This document shows positions 1-8,827 of a stretch of DNA of 64,000 nucleotides, piece after piece. A program made the position numbers and the translations under genes. The notes below the pieces were generated by a model. That model saw only the letters and a program-made list of their open reading frames with translations, did not search any database and had not been told where the DNA came from. Every line of letters begins with the position of its first letter. Position 1 is the stretch's first letter. Origin of the DNA: JANQPX01 sp965222015 (GTDB lineage: Bacteria; Pseudomonadota; Alphaproteobacteria; Geminicoccales; Geminicoccaceae); the NCBI GenBank assembly GCA_965222015.1, contig CBDCTL010000024.1, forward strand, positions 2,006,521 through 2,070,520, in the 5' to 3' direction.

Positions 1-207
1 CCGGAGATGGTCGCGCGCTGCGACCACGTGGTGAAGATTCCGACCCGTTTCTGCATCAATCTCGCGGTCGCCGGCGCCATCGTCATGTATGACCGCACCC
101 TTTCGCTCGGCCGCTTCGCGCCGCGCCCCGTGCGCTCCGGCGGGCCGACCGAAGGGCGCGCCGAGCATGTCCAGGGCAGGGTACGGATCCGCACCGAGGG
201 CGGGTGA
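1..207 (+). CDS. RNA 2'-O-methyltransferase, SpoU/TrmH family (C-terminal fragment)
   Basis: The reading frame is open from the first base and ends at the TGA before 208, so only the last 68 codons lie in the window. The segment reading KIPTRFCINLAVAGAIVMYD matches the last conserved motif of the SpoU (SPOUT) fold, where family members hold the cofactor in a C-terminal trefoil knot. The following 40 residues are a basic, low-complexity tail. Family members 2'-O-methylate tRNA or rRNA with S-adenosylmethionine; the fragment cannot tell which RNA is the target. The downstream 137 bp before smc hold no gene that I can see. Confidence 0.75.
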   Translation, partial: PEMVARCDHVVKIPTRFCINLAVAGAIVMYDRTLSLGRFAPRPVRSGGPTEGRAEHVQGRVRIRTEGG

Positions 208-344
208 GGCCGTCGCCGAAAAACCACATCTTGTGGTTCGACAGCGCGCATACGACGACATGATGATGATATCGGGGCTTTTCCCGGTCCCGGCGCGCTG
301 ATATAGATTGCAGCTTCCGTGACGACAGGGACGGTCAGGCTCCT

Positions 345-3300
345 TTGCACATCACGAAACTCCGTCTTTCCGGCTTCAAGTCCTTCGTCCAGCCGACCGA
401 GCTTCAGATCGAGGCGGGGCTCACCGGCATCGTCGGACCCAATGGCTGCGGCAAATCCAATCTCGTGGATGCGCTTCGCTGGGTGATGGGCGAGAGTTCG
501 GCGCGCGGGCTTCGCGGCGGCGAGATGGACGACGTCATCTTCGCCGGCACCAATGCCCGCGCCGCCTTCGACCTCGCCGAAGTCGCGCTGCACCTGGCCG
601 CAGGCGGCGAGCCGATCCCCGGTTTCGAGGATCTGGACGAGCTCGAGCTCAGCCGGCGCATCGGCCGCGGCATGGGCTCGGTCTACCGGGTGAACGGCGC
701 CGAGGTCAGGGCGAAGGACGTGCAGCTTTTGTTCGCGGACGCCGCCTCGGGCGCCCGCAGCGCCTCGATCGTCAGCCAGGGACGGATCGGCGCCCTGGTC
801 GAGGCGAAGCCGCTGGAACGCCGAAAGCTTCTCGAAGAGGCCGCCGGCATCGGCGGGCTGCAGGCGAGGCGCCACGAGGCCGAGCTCAAGCTGCAGGCGG
901 CGGAAGCCAATCTGGTGCGGGTCGAGGACCTGCTGGTCACCCTCGCCGAGCAGTTCGCCGAACTGCAGAAGCAGTCGAAGCAGGCCGAGCGCTACAAGAA
1001 GCTGCAGCAGCAGCATCGGGAGACCGAGGCTGCCCTGTTGCTCGGCCGCTGGCAGGCCGCACTCGCCGAGCGCGCGCGTGCGGAAGAGGCGCTGAAATCG
1101 GGGCGAAGCCACGTCCAGGTCCACGCCGAACGCCTGACCGGCGCGCGCAAGGAGCGGGAGACGGCGTCGGGCGCGCTCGCCGCGGCCAGGCGCGAGGAGG
1201 CCGAGCTCGACACGGAACTCGTCCGGCTGAGCGAGCGCCTTTCCGCGATCGACGCCGAGGCGGCCAGGCTGGACGCGAATCGCACCCGGCTCGAAGACCA
1301 GGAGCGCCAGACCGTCCAGGACATGGCGCATGCCGAGGCGGCGCTGGGCGACGCCGAGACCATGGTCGAGCGGCTGGAGGGCGAGCGCGCGTCGCTGGCG
1401 TCGCTGATCCGGGGCGGCGACGAGGATCGCCGCCTTGCCGCCGAAGCCGAAATCGAGGCGAGCACGGCGCTGGCGGCGGCGGAGAGCGTTTTTCGCGAGC
1501 GCCTCGCCGCCCGGGCCGACGCCGAAGCGCGCTGCCGGCAGATCGAGGCCGGCAGCCAGACCCTGGTCGAGCGCCAGCAGGCGCTGATCGCATCCAGGCG
1601 CGAGCTGGACGGCCGGCTCACGGGCCTCGCCGAAGCGCCGCAGGCGCGGTTCGAAACCTCCGCCGACGGCGCCGAGACGACCGATGCGATGGAAGCGTCA
1701 CTCGCCGAGACAATGACGGCGAGCGAGGAGGCCGACCGGCGGCTGGAGCGGGCCGACGAGGCGCGGGAAGCGAGCCAGGCGGCGCTCGCCGGTGCACGGG
1801 AAGGCGTGCGCGCGGCCGAGGAAGCTTTTCGCACGCGGCAAAGCGAGCTTCGCGAGGCGGATCACGCCCGTCGCCTGCGCGCCGAGCGCGTACAGGATCT
1901 GGAGCGGCGGATCGCACGCCTGGACGAGCGACGCGGCGAGATCGAGGCGAAGGCCGCGGCGCTGGCCGCCGAGCGCGCGGCGCTCGATCTGGAAACGGGC
2001 GAAGGCCGCGTCGGCGAGCTGAAGGCGGCGCTCGATCGCCTGGGCGAGCGGCTTGCCGAGGCCGCAGGCGCGCGTGACGGCGCGCGTGCCGGGAGCGAGG
2101 ATGCGGACCGCACGCTCAAGGCCGCCGAGGCCGCGCTGTCCGGGTTGGAGGCGGAGGCCCGGGCGCTCGCCGACCTCGAACAGCCGGAAACCGTCGCGAC
2201 ACCGCTTCTGGAAAAGGTTCAGGTCGAGGACGGTTTCGCCGATGCACTGGCCGCGGCGCTTGGCGACGATCTGCTCGGCAGCGAGGACGAGGCGGCGCCG
2301 ACCGTCTGGCTGACCGCCGTGGGCGGCGCGCCGCTGGAGGCGCTGCCCTTGCCGGCGGGGGCGGAGGCGCTGGCTTCGAAGGTGAACGCGCCTAAGGCGC
2401 TCGCTCGGCGGCTCGGACAGGTCGGTCTGGTCGACGATGCGGATGGCGATCGCCTGCAGCTCGCATTGCTGCAGGGGCAGCGGCTGGTGAGCCGGGGCGG
2501 CGCCCTTTGGCGCTGGGACGGGTTGATCCGAAAGCCCGACGGCGCCCGCGCCGCCGCGGCGCGGCTGAAGCAGCAGGCCCGACGGCGCGAGCTGGAGGAC
2601 GAGCTCTCTCGCGCGAACGTCGACCGCGACGGCAAGCTCGAAGCGGCGAACGCGGCGCGCACGGCGCTCGCAGAGGCCGTCGCCGCGATCGAGACGATCG
2701 AGACCGAGCGCGAGGCCGGGCGGCTGACGCTGGAAGGGGCGACCCACAGCCTCGCCGAGCTGCGCGCAAGAAACGCCGCGATCGGCGCCGAGCTCGGACC
2801 GCTCGGCGAGGAGGCGGCGCGGCTGGAGGCGGAGCGTTCCGGTCTTCAGAACGAGCATACCGCCCTGCTCGATCAGGGCGATGACTCCGGAGATGGCGGC
2901 GACGATCCGGCGCTCGCGAGCGTCCGCGCAGCGCTCGACGAGGCGAACACCGCCGAAGCTGAGGCCGCGCGCGCGGACGAAGCGGCCGCGTCGGAGCAGG
3001 CGTCGGCGCGCAGCGGGGCGGCGCAGCGCCGCAAGACCGTTTTGGATCTCCAGGAGAAGCTGGAACGCTGCCGGGCCGCCGAACGCCGGGAGGCAGTGCT
3101 GGCGCAGGAGCGTGCGGTCGAGCGCGCGCAGATCGAAACGACGCTGGCGCGCCTGGACGAGGAGCAGACGGCGCTCGACGGGCGGCTTGCGGAGGAAGCG
3201 AATCTCCATGCCGAGGCGAAAAGCGTGCTCGATGCCGCCGCCGTCGATCTGCAGACAGCCGAGCGCGCGCTGGAGGCGGCGCGCAGCCGTCACGGCGAGG

Positions 3301-4451
3301 CGAGGGCGGAGGACAGTGCGCTTCGCGACCGCCACGCCACCGCCAGTCGCCAGGTGGAAACGCTGAACGCCGATTTCGAAGGCTGGCGCGCGCGCATCGA
3401 AGCCGCGAAGGCCAGGGTCGACGAGCTGGCGGCACGGCGAAAGCGTCTGATCGCGGACCTCGCCGATCTCGAAGGCCTGCCGGAGGAACTCTCGGAAAAG
3501 CGCAGCACACTCGGCGGGAAGGTCGAGCGGGCGAAGGAGGAGCGCCAGGCGCTCGCCAGGCGCGCGGCGGGCGCGGAGGAAGCGCTCGCCGAAGCCGAGG
3601 CGACGCTCGCCCGGATCGAGAACGAGCAGGTCGAGGCGCGCGAGAGCGGGGCCCGGCTGGAGGCGCATCTGGAGCGCGCCGAAGCCGAGGTGGCGACGGC
3701 GGCGGCCGCAGCCCGCGCCCGGCTTGGCGAGAGCGTCGAGGCCGGCGTCGGCGAGGCGCCGGGCCAAGAGACGATCGCCGAGCTGGAAACCAGGCTCGCC
3801 CGGATCGAGGCGTCGCGCGAACGGCTGGGTGCCGTCAATCTCCGCGCCATCGACGAGGCCGCCGAGCTCGATCTTCGCATCCAGACCCTGACCACTGAAA
3901 AGGAGGAGCTGTCCCAGGCAATCGAACGGCTGCGCCGCGCCATCTCCACCCTCAATCGCGAGGGCCGCGAGCGTCTGCGCGCCGCCTTCGGCGAGGTCGA
4001 GAAACATTTCGAGGCCTTGTTCGTCCGCCTGTTCGGCGGCGGCCGCGCGAAAATCGAGCTCACCGACATGGAGGACCCGCTGAACGCCGGCCTGGAGCTG
4101 GCCGCCAGCCCGCCCGGCAAGAAGCTGCAGAACCTGTCGTTGCTCTCCGGCGGCGAGAAGGCGCTGACCGCGATCGCCCTCATCTTCGCGATCTTCCTCA
4201 CCCGGCCCTCGCCGCTCTGCCTCCTGGACGAGGTCGACGCGCCCCTGGACGACGCCAATGTCAACCGCCTCGGCGCGCTTCTGGAGGAACTGACGATGGC
4301 GACCAAGACCCGGTTCGTGGTGGTCACCCATCACCCCATGACCATGGCGCGCATGGACCGGCTCTACGGCGTCACCATGGTCGAGCGCGGCGTCTCGCAG
4401 CTGGTCGGCGTCGACCTGCGCACGGCCGAAGAGCTGCGCGCCACGGCCTGA
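345..4451 (+). CDS. smc: Chromosome segregation protein SMC
   Basis: SMC ATPase of the condensin-like complex that compacts and segregates the chromosome, working with ScpA and ScpB. The N-terminal half-head has Walker A GPNGCGKSN at residues 31-39. Two very long Ala/Glu/Arg-rich coiled-coil arms flank a hinge at about residues 617-735. The C-terminal half-head has the ABC signature LSGGEKA near 1267 and Walker B LCLLDEVDAPLDD near 1292. The start is a TTG; the protein aligns with the family from its second residue, and a GGGA-type ribosome site lies just upstream. At 1368 residues it is about 200 longer than the usual bacterial SMC, with the excess in the arms. Antisense open frames over the gene are composition artefacts. 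Confidence 0.96.
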   Translation: MHITKLRLSGFKSFVQPTELQIEAGLTGIVGPNGCGKSNLVDALRWVMGESSARGLRGGEMDDVIFAGTNARAAFDLAEVALHLAAGGEPIPGFEDLDELELSRRIGRGMGSVYRVNGAEVRAKDVQLLFADAASGARSASIVSQGRIGALVEAKPLERRKLLEEAAGIGGLQARRHEAELKLQAAEANLVRVEDLLVTLAEQFAELQKQSKQAERYKKLQQQHRETEAALLLGRWQAALAERARAEEALKSGRSHVQVHAERLTGARKERETASGALAAARREEAELDTELVRLSERLSAIDAEAARLDANRTRLEDQERQTVQDMAHAEAALGDAETMVERLEGERASLASLIRGGDEDRRLAAEAEIEASTALAAAESVFRERLAARADAEARCRQIEAGSQTLVERQQALIASRRELDGRLTGLAEAPQARFETSADGAETTDAMEASLAETMTASEEADRRLERADEAREASQAALAGAREGVRAAEEAFRTRQSELREADHARRLRAERVQDLERRIARLDERRGEIEAKAAALAAERAALDLETGEGRVGELKAALDRLGERLAEAAGARDGARAGSEDADRTLKAAEAALSGLEAEARALADLEQPETVATPLLEKVQVEDGFADALAAALGDDLLGSEDEAAPTVWLTAVGGAPLEALPLPAGAEALASKVNAPKALARRLGQVGLVDDADGDRLQLALLQGQRLVSRGGALWRWDGLIRKPDGARAAAARLKQQARRRELEDELSRANVDRDGKLEAANAARTALAEAVAAIETIETEREAGRLTLEGATHSLAELRARNAAIGAELGPLGEEAARLEAERSGLQNEHTALLDQGDDSGDGGDDPALASVRAALDEANTAEAEAARADEAAASEQASARSGAAQRRKTVLDLQEKLERCRAAERREAVLAQERAVERAQIETTLARLDEEQTALDGRLAEEANLHAEAKSVLDAAAVDLQTAERALEAARSRHGEARAEDSALRDRHATASRQVETLNADFEGWRARIEAAKARVDELAARRKRLIADLADLEGLPEELSEKRSTLGGKVERAKEERQALARRAAGAEEALAEAEATLARIENEQVEARESGARLEAHLERAEAEVATAAAAARARLGESVEAGVGEAPGQETIAELETRLARIEASRERLGAVNLRAIDEAAELDLRIQTLTTEKEELSQAIERLRRAISTLNREGRERLRAAFGEVEKHFEALFVRLFGGGRAKIELTDMEDPLNAGLELAASPPGKKLQNLSLLSGGEKALTAIALIFAIFLTRPSPLCLLDEVDAPLDDANVNRLGALLEELTMATKTRFVVVTHHPMTMARMDRLYGVTMVERGVSQLVGVDLRTAEELRATA

Positions 4452-4454
4452 TCG

Positions 4455-4721
4455 TCAGCGGCCGCGAAGCGCTTCGATCAGCTCGCTCTTGTTCATCGAC
4501 GACCGCCCGTCGACCTCGAGCTCGGCCGCACGTTCGTAAAGCGCCTTTCTCGTCCATTCTTCGTAAGGCGGCGCCTTGCCGCCTTTCTTCGACGGGTTCC
4601 GCTTCGGGTTGGCCTGGGCGTTGGCGATGCGCGCGGCCTTCTCCTTGCTGGCGCCCTGGTCTCTGAGCGTCTCGTAGGTGTCCTGCTTCTTGATGCTCGG
4701 GTCTGTCTTCCGGCGGGCCAT
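4455..4721 (-). CDS. Small basic Rho_N/SAP-like protein
   Basis: An 88-residue, strongly basic protein. I start it at the ATG giving MARRKTDPSIKKQDTY because the longer open frame upstream is low-complexity arginine-rich sequence with no sign of selection. Its N-terminal half (KTDPSIKK...TYETLRDQG.SKEKAARIANA) is typical of small conserved bacterial proteins of unknown function. The C-terminal 35 residues (RKALYERAAELEVDGRSSMNKSELIEAL) have the pattern of the short helix-loop-helix Rho termination factor N-terminal/SAP module, which binds nucleic acid. It is convergent with smc, leaving only 3 bp between stops. A nucleic-acid-binding role is inferred; no target is known. Confidence 0.75.
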   Translation of the reverse strand: MARRKTDPSIKKQDTYETLRDQGASKEKAARIANAQANPKRNPSKKGGKAPPYEEWTRKALYERAAELEVDGRSSMNKSELIEALRGR

Positions 4722-4912
4722 GGCCTGCTCCACGGTTGCGCGTCGGCGCCGGCCCCATGGCGCGGCGTCACCTGCAATGGACAACGCGCAAGCAGCGCCT
4801 GCGTTCCGCCGCCGAACATGCAAGCGGGCGGCATGGATCTGGAAAGGAGCGGCTGCATGATCTACTTCCAGAGGGGAGTTCGAGCCCAGCGAACCTGCCA
4901 GGGAGCCCGCAT

Positions 4913-5362
4913 ATGAACAGCGACGACAGGCCGCGTCTCGTCGGCGTCAATCACATCGCCCTCGAAGTCCGCGACATCGACGAAGCCCTCGACTTCTTCG
5001 GCAGGATCTTCACGTTCGAGCTGCGCGGGCGCGGCGAGGGGCAGGCGTTCATCGATATGGGCGACCAGTTCATCGCCCTGATGGAAGGGCGGGAACAGGA
5101 CCGCGACGTGCATCGCCATTTCGGCCTGGTGGTCGACGATCGCTCAAAGGTGCGTGAGCTCGCCAGGGCCGCGGGCGCCGAAGTGATCGACGGACCGTTC
5201 CTCGATTTTATCGATCCGTCGGGAAATCGTGTGCAGGTGGTCGAATACCGGGATCTGCAGTTTTCCAAGACCGACGCGGTGCTCGCCGGCATGGGGTTGG
5301 ATCTCGACAAGAGCGAGGAGGCGACGGCAGAACTTAGAGAGAAAGGAATGGCGTCGAACTGA
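4913..5362 (+). CDS. VOC superfamily (glyoxalase-like) protein
   Basis: A 149-residue protein of the vicinal oxygen chelate fold. The N-terminal VGVNHIALEVRDIDEALDF and later HFGLVVDD segments are the typical beta-strand starts of the two beta-alpha-beta-beta-beta modules; the His in NHIAL and the Glu in VQVVEYRD are candidate metal ligands. The start is the ATG after a GGGAG ribosome site; an in-frame extension of 59 residues upstream is low-complexity and was left out. The family includes glyoxalases, dioxygenases and resistance proteins, and the substrate cannot be told here. It lies between a divergent small gene and the TRAP operon, about 130 bp before the latter. Confidence 0.85.
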   Translation: MNSDDRPRLVGVNHIALEVRDIDEALDFFGRIFTFELRGRGEGQAFIDMGDQFIALMEGREQDRDVHRHFGLVVDDRSKVRELARAAGAEVIDGPFLDFIDPSGNRVQVVEYRDLQFSKTDAVLAGMGLDLDKSEEATAELREKGMASN

Positions 5363-5493
5363 CGCCTTCGAGATCCGGCAAGGCGGACGGGGCGGGATAA
5401 TGTACATCTTTTCCGGAACGGGCTAGAAACATTCGTGCCAGGTGTGGTTCATCAGTGTCGTCGGCAAGACGGCTTCTCGTGGGAGATGTTCAA

Positions 5494-6645
5494 GTGACCA
5501 AGCAGACAAGCGAAACGAAAGGTGGCGAGCAGACAACGTCGCGACGGAGCTTCCTCGGCGGCGCTGCCGGCGCCGCGGCCGGCGGCGGTGCGCTCCTGGC
5601 GGCGCCCCATATCGCCCGTGCCCAGGGCACCGTCCTCAAGATGCAGGGCTCCTGGGGATCCGAGTCCATCTTCTCGGAAATGGCCAGGCAATATGCCGAT
5701 CGCGTCGAGGCGATGTCCGGTGGCTCGCTCAAGATCGACTATCTGCCGGCCGGCGCCGTCGTCCAGGCCTTCCAGGTGCAGGATGCCTGCCATGACGGCG
5801 TGCTCGACGCCGCGCACACCGTGACCGCCTACTGGTACGGCAAGAACAAGGCCGCGTCGCTGTTCGGCACCGGCCCGGTGTTCGGCGCCAACGCCGCGCA
5901 GATCCTCGCCTGGATCCATTTCGGCGGCGGCAAGGACATGTATCGCGAGCTGGTGCAGGACGTGCTCGGCCTCAATCTGGTCGGCTTCTTCGCCATGCCC
6001 ATGCCGACCCAGCCCCTCGGCTGGTTCAAGAAGAAGATCGAGAGCGCCGACGACATGCAGGGCCTGAAATACAGGACCGTCGGTCTCGCCACGGACATCA
6101 TGCAGGGCATGGGCCTCTCGGTCACCCAGCTTCCCGGCGGTGAAATCATCCCGGCGCTCGAGCGCGGCGTGATCGAGGCGTTCGAGTTCAACAACCCGAC
6201 TGCGGATCGCCAGTTCGGCGCCCAGGACGTCTCCAAGGACTACATGATGGGCTCCTACCATCAGGCCGCCGAGTTCTTCGAGATCATCTTCAACCGCGAC
6301 ACCTATGAGAGCCTTCCGGCCGAGCATCAGGCGATTCTCGAATATGCCGCGGAAGCCGCGAACACCGCGAATTACGGTCTCGCCATGGACCGCTATTCGG
6401 CCGACCTGCAGACCCTGATCAACGACGACGGCGTCAACGTGCACCGCACCGACAGCTCGATCATGCAGGCGCAGCTGGACAGCTGGGACAAGGTGATGGA
6501 AGACCTTCTCCAGGACGAGTTCTTCGCCAGGGTCGTGGACAGCCAGAAGGCCTGGTCCGAGCGGGTCGCCTTCTACGACATCATGAACCAGGCGGACTAC
6601 AAGCTCGCCTACGAGCACTACTTCCCCGGCAAGCTCGGCTTCTAG
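5494..6645 (+). CDS. TRAP transporter substrate-binding protein (DctP/FcbT1 type)
   Basis: Periplasmic solute receptor of a tripartite ATP-independent transporter. Near the N-terminus SRRSFLGG followed by a hydrophobic Ala/Gly stretch ending HIARAQ is a twin-arginine signal, so export is probably by Tat. The mature part has the family pattern: LKMQGSWGSE at the start, the Arg-containing GLKYRTVGLA segment that ligates carboxylate ligands, and EAFEFNNPT. It looks like the mannitol/chloroaromatic subgroup rather than the succinate type. I place the start at the GTG after GGGAG (383 residues); a GTG 13 codons upstream is possible. It heads the operon dctP-dctQ-dctM; the adjacent amidase suggests an organic acid or amide substrate, which is inference. 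Confidence 0.92.
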   Translation: MTKQTSETKGGEQTTSRRSFLGGAAGAAAGGGALLAAPHIARAQGTVLKMQGSWGSESIFSEMARQYADRVEAMSGGSLKIDYLPAGAVVQAFQVQDACHDGVLDAAHTVTAYWYGKNKAASLFGTGPVFGANAAQILAWIHFGGGKDMYRELVQDVLGLNLVGFFAMPMPTQPLGWFKKKIESADDMQGLKYRTVGLATDIMQGMGLSVTQLPGGEIIPALERGVIEAFEFNNPTADRQFGAQDVSKDYMMGSYHQAAEFFEIIFNRDTYESLPAEHQAILEYAAEAANTANYGLAMDRYSADLQTLINDDGVNVHRTDSSIMQAQLDSWDKVMEDLLQDEFFARVVDSQKAWSERVAFYDIMNQADYKLAYEHYFPGKLGF

Positions 6646-6674
6646 GGCGCGGGACGCCGGCCAGCGTCGACGGG

Positions 6675-6703
6675 AGGGGCGGTTCCGGCCGCCCTTCCTT
6701 TTA
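6675..6703 (+). terminator. Hairpin between dctP and dctQ (possible attenuator)
   Basis: An 8-bp GC stem (AGGGGCGG/CCGCCCTT, one G-T pair) with a 6-nt loop is followed by CCTTTTA in the gap between the binding-protein gene and the permease genes. Such weak terminators or mRNA-stabilising hairpins commonly keep the binding protein at a higher level than the permeases. Seen in the sequence; its activity is inferred. Confidence 0.4.
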
Positions 6704-6764
6704 CGTGACGCTTGCGTAATGCTTGGCGTGCGACCTGGTCGCACTCACGTCCTCGGGGGACTGC

Positions 6765-7382
6765 ATGCTGCGCTTCATCGAAATCGCCGACAGCATCTCG
6801 GCCTGGTTCGGCAAGGCGTTCGCCTGGTGCATCCTGATCATGACCTTCGGCGTCGGCTACGAAGTCTTCGTGCGCTACATCCTGCGCAGCCCCACCTCAT
6901 GGGCGTTCGATCTCAGCTACATGATGTACGGTGCCCTTTTCATGATGGCCGGCGCCTACACCCTCTCCCGGGACGGCCATGTGCGCGGCGACTTCGTCTA
7001 CCGGCTGTGGAAGCCGAAGACCCAGGCGCGCATCGAGTTCGTTCTCTACTTCATCTTCTTCTTTCCCGGCATCCTCGCCCTGGTCTTCGCCGGCTGGAAA
7101 TACGCCGGCCGTTCCTGGCAGTATGGCGAGGTCTCCGTGATGAGCCCTGCGAACGTCCCGATCTTTCAGTTCAAGACCGTGATCGTCGCGGCCGGCATTC
7201 TGCTGTTCATCCAGGGCATCGCCCAGGTCTGCCGCTGCATCGTCTGCATGAGAACCGGTGAATGGCCGGAGCACGCCGAAGATATCGAGGAAATGGAGGA
7301 CGTGCTGCTGAAACAGCGGGATCTCGGCAGAATTGGCGGCGAATCCCAGGCCCTTCGCACCAAGGACGGTGACGCCAGATGA
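6765..7382 (+). CDS. TRAP transporter small permease (DctQ type)
   Basis: A 205-residue four-helix membrane protein, the small subunit of the TRAP transporter. The start is the ATG after GGGGGA, giving MLRFIEIADSISAWFGK; an earlier in-frame start would add 14 unconvincing residues. Hydrophobic spans lie at about 16-38, 52-70, 92-112 and 135-160. The EVFVRYILRSPTSWAFDLSYMM stretch carries the conserved W and E/D of DctQ proteins. The acidic C-terminal tail is cytoplasmic. Its stop overlaps the dctM start by four bases (ATGA), so the two permeases are translationally coupled. It pairs with DctM and scaffolds it in the inner membrane. Confidence 0.9.
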   Translation: MLRFIEIADSISAWFGKAFAWCILIMTFGVGYEVFVRYILRSPTSWAFDLSYMMYGALFMMAGAYTLSRDGHVRGDFVYRLWKPKTQARIEFVLYFIFFFPGILALVFAGWKYAGRSWQYGEVSVMSPANVPIFQFKTVIVAAGILLFIQGIAQVCRCIVCMRTGEWPEHAEDIEEMEDVLLKQRDLGRIGGESQALRTKDGDAR

Positions 7383-8800
7383 CCGATCCCCAAGTCGCCG
7401 TCTCCATGCTCGGCCTGTTTCTGCTCAGCATCTTCCTCGGCTTTCCGATCTGCTTCACCCTGATGGCGATGGCCGTTTTCTTCGGCTACTACGCCTATTT
7501 CGACGCCGGCCGCATGTGGCGCGGCTACGAGCGCGCGGTCGAGCAGGGGGCGGACAGCATCACGCTCTGGCAGACCTGGTTCGAGGGCCTGTTCAACAAC
7601 CGCATCTTCGATCTTTTCATCAACCAGACCTATTCGGTCATGGCGAACGACGTCCTGACCGCCGTGCCGCTCTTTCTCTTCATGGGCTATATCGTCGAGC
7701 GCGCCAACATCGTCACGCGCCTGTTCGACACGCTTTACATCGCCGCGCGAAAACTGCCGGGCGCCATGGCCGTGGCGGCGCTCGCCACCTGCGCCATGTT
7801 CGCGACCGCGACCGGCATCATCGGCGCCGTGGTCACGCTCATGGGACTCCTCGCCTTCCCGGCGATGCTCAGGGCCAAATACGACACCAGCTTCGCATCA
7901 GGCGTGATCTGCGCCGGCGGCTGCCTCGGAATCCTGATCCCGCCCTCGATCATGCTGATCGTCTATGCCGCGACCTCCAACGTCTCGATCGTCAAGCTCT
8001 ATGCGGGCGCGATGATCCCGGGCTTTCTGCTCGCCGGCCTTTACATGATCTACGTGGTCGGCCGCGCCTGGCTGAACCCGTCTCTGGCCCCGAAGCCGCC
8101 GGAGGAGGAGACCGGCAGCTACACCGGCGGCCAGATCGCCTTCATGCTGATCACCTCCTTTTTTCCGCTGGCGATCCTGATCCTCTCGGTGCTCGGCGCC
8201 ATCCTGTTCGGACTCGCAACACCATCGGAGGCGGCGTCCGTCGGTGCGCTCGGCGGCCTGGTGCTGGCGGCCTGCTACCGCTCGCTCACCTGGGAACGGC
8301 TCAGGGAGTCCGTCTATCTCACCGTCCGCACCTCGGCGATGGTCTGCTGGCTGTTCGTCGGCTCCTGGACCTTCTCGTCCGTCTTCTCCTATCTCGGCGG
8401 CGAGCATCTGATCAGCGAGTTCGTGATCGGCCTCGACCTCTCGCCGGTGCTCTTCCTCTTGATGGCGCAGCTCATCATCTTCCTTCTCGGCTGGCCGCTC
8501 GAGTGGTCGGAAATCATCATCATCTTCGTGCCGATTTTTCTCCCGCTTCTCCCCCATTTCGGCATCGATCCGCTGTTCTTCGGCATCCTGGTGGCGCTCA
8601 ACCTCCAGACTTCGTTTCTCACGCCGCCCATGGCCATGTCCGCCTACTACCTGAAAGGTGTGGCGCCGCCGCATGTGCAGCTCATGCAGATCTTCCGGGG
8701 CGTCATGCCGTTCCTCTCCATGATCTTCCTCTCGATGCTGCTCCTCTACCTGTTCCCGGGCATCGCGTTGTTCCTGCCGGAATATTTCTATGGGAACTAG
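7379..8800 (+). CDS. TRAP transporter large permease (DctM type)
   Basis: A 473-residue protein with about 12 membrane spans, the Na+-driven translocation subunit of the transporter. Recognisable family segments are LFLFMGYIVERA, the GILIPPSIMLIVYA motif and the repeat-related FLTPPMAMSAYYLKG near the C-terminus. A 40-residue insert after the first span (from GYYAYFDAGRMWRGYE) is typical of the mannitol/chloroaromatic branch. It is coupled to dctQ by a 4-bp overlap and ends 27 bp before the amidase gene, which is likely to be cotranscribed. The substrate is unknown. Confidence 0.94.
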   Translation: MTDPQVAVSMLGLFLLSIFLGFPICFTLMAMAVFFGYYAYFDAGRMWRGYERAVEQGADSITLWQTWFEGLFNNRIFDLFINQTYSVMANDVLTAVPLFLFMGYIVERANIVTRLFDTLYIAARKLPGAMAVAALATCAMFATATGIIGAVVTLMGLLAFPAMLRAKYDTSFASGVICAGGCLGILIPPSIMLIVYAATSNVSIVKLYAGAMIPGFLLAGLYMIYVVGRAWLNPSLAPKPPEEETGSYTGGQIAFMLITSFFPLAILILSVLGAILFGLATPSEAASVGALGGLVLAACYRSLTWERLRESVYLTVRTSAMVCWLFVGSWTFSSVFSYLGGEHLISEFVIGLDLSPVLFLLMAQLIIFLLGWPLEWSEIIIIFVPIFLPLLPHFGIDPLFFGILVALNLQTSFLTPPMAMSAYYLKGVAPPHVQLMQIFRGVMPFLSMIFLSMLLLYLFPGIALFLPEYFYGN

Positions 8801-8827
8801 TCATGCGATGACTCCGCAGGTCATGCC

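Noticed and set aside
1698..4334. 878-residue antisense open frame over smc
   Set aside because: It mirrors the codon pattern of smc in GC-rich DNA, has no ribosome site and no recognisable domain.
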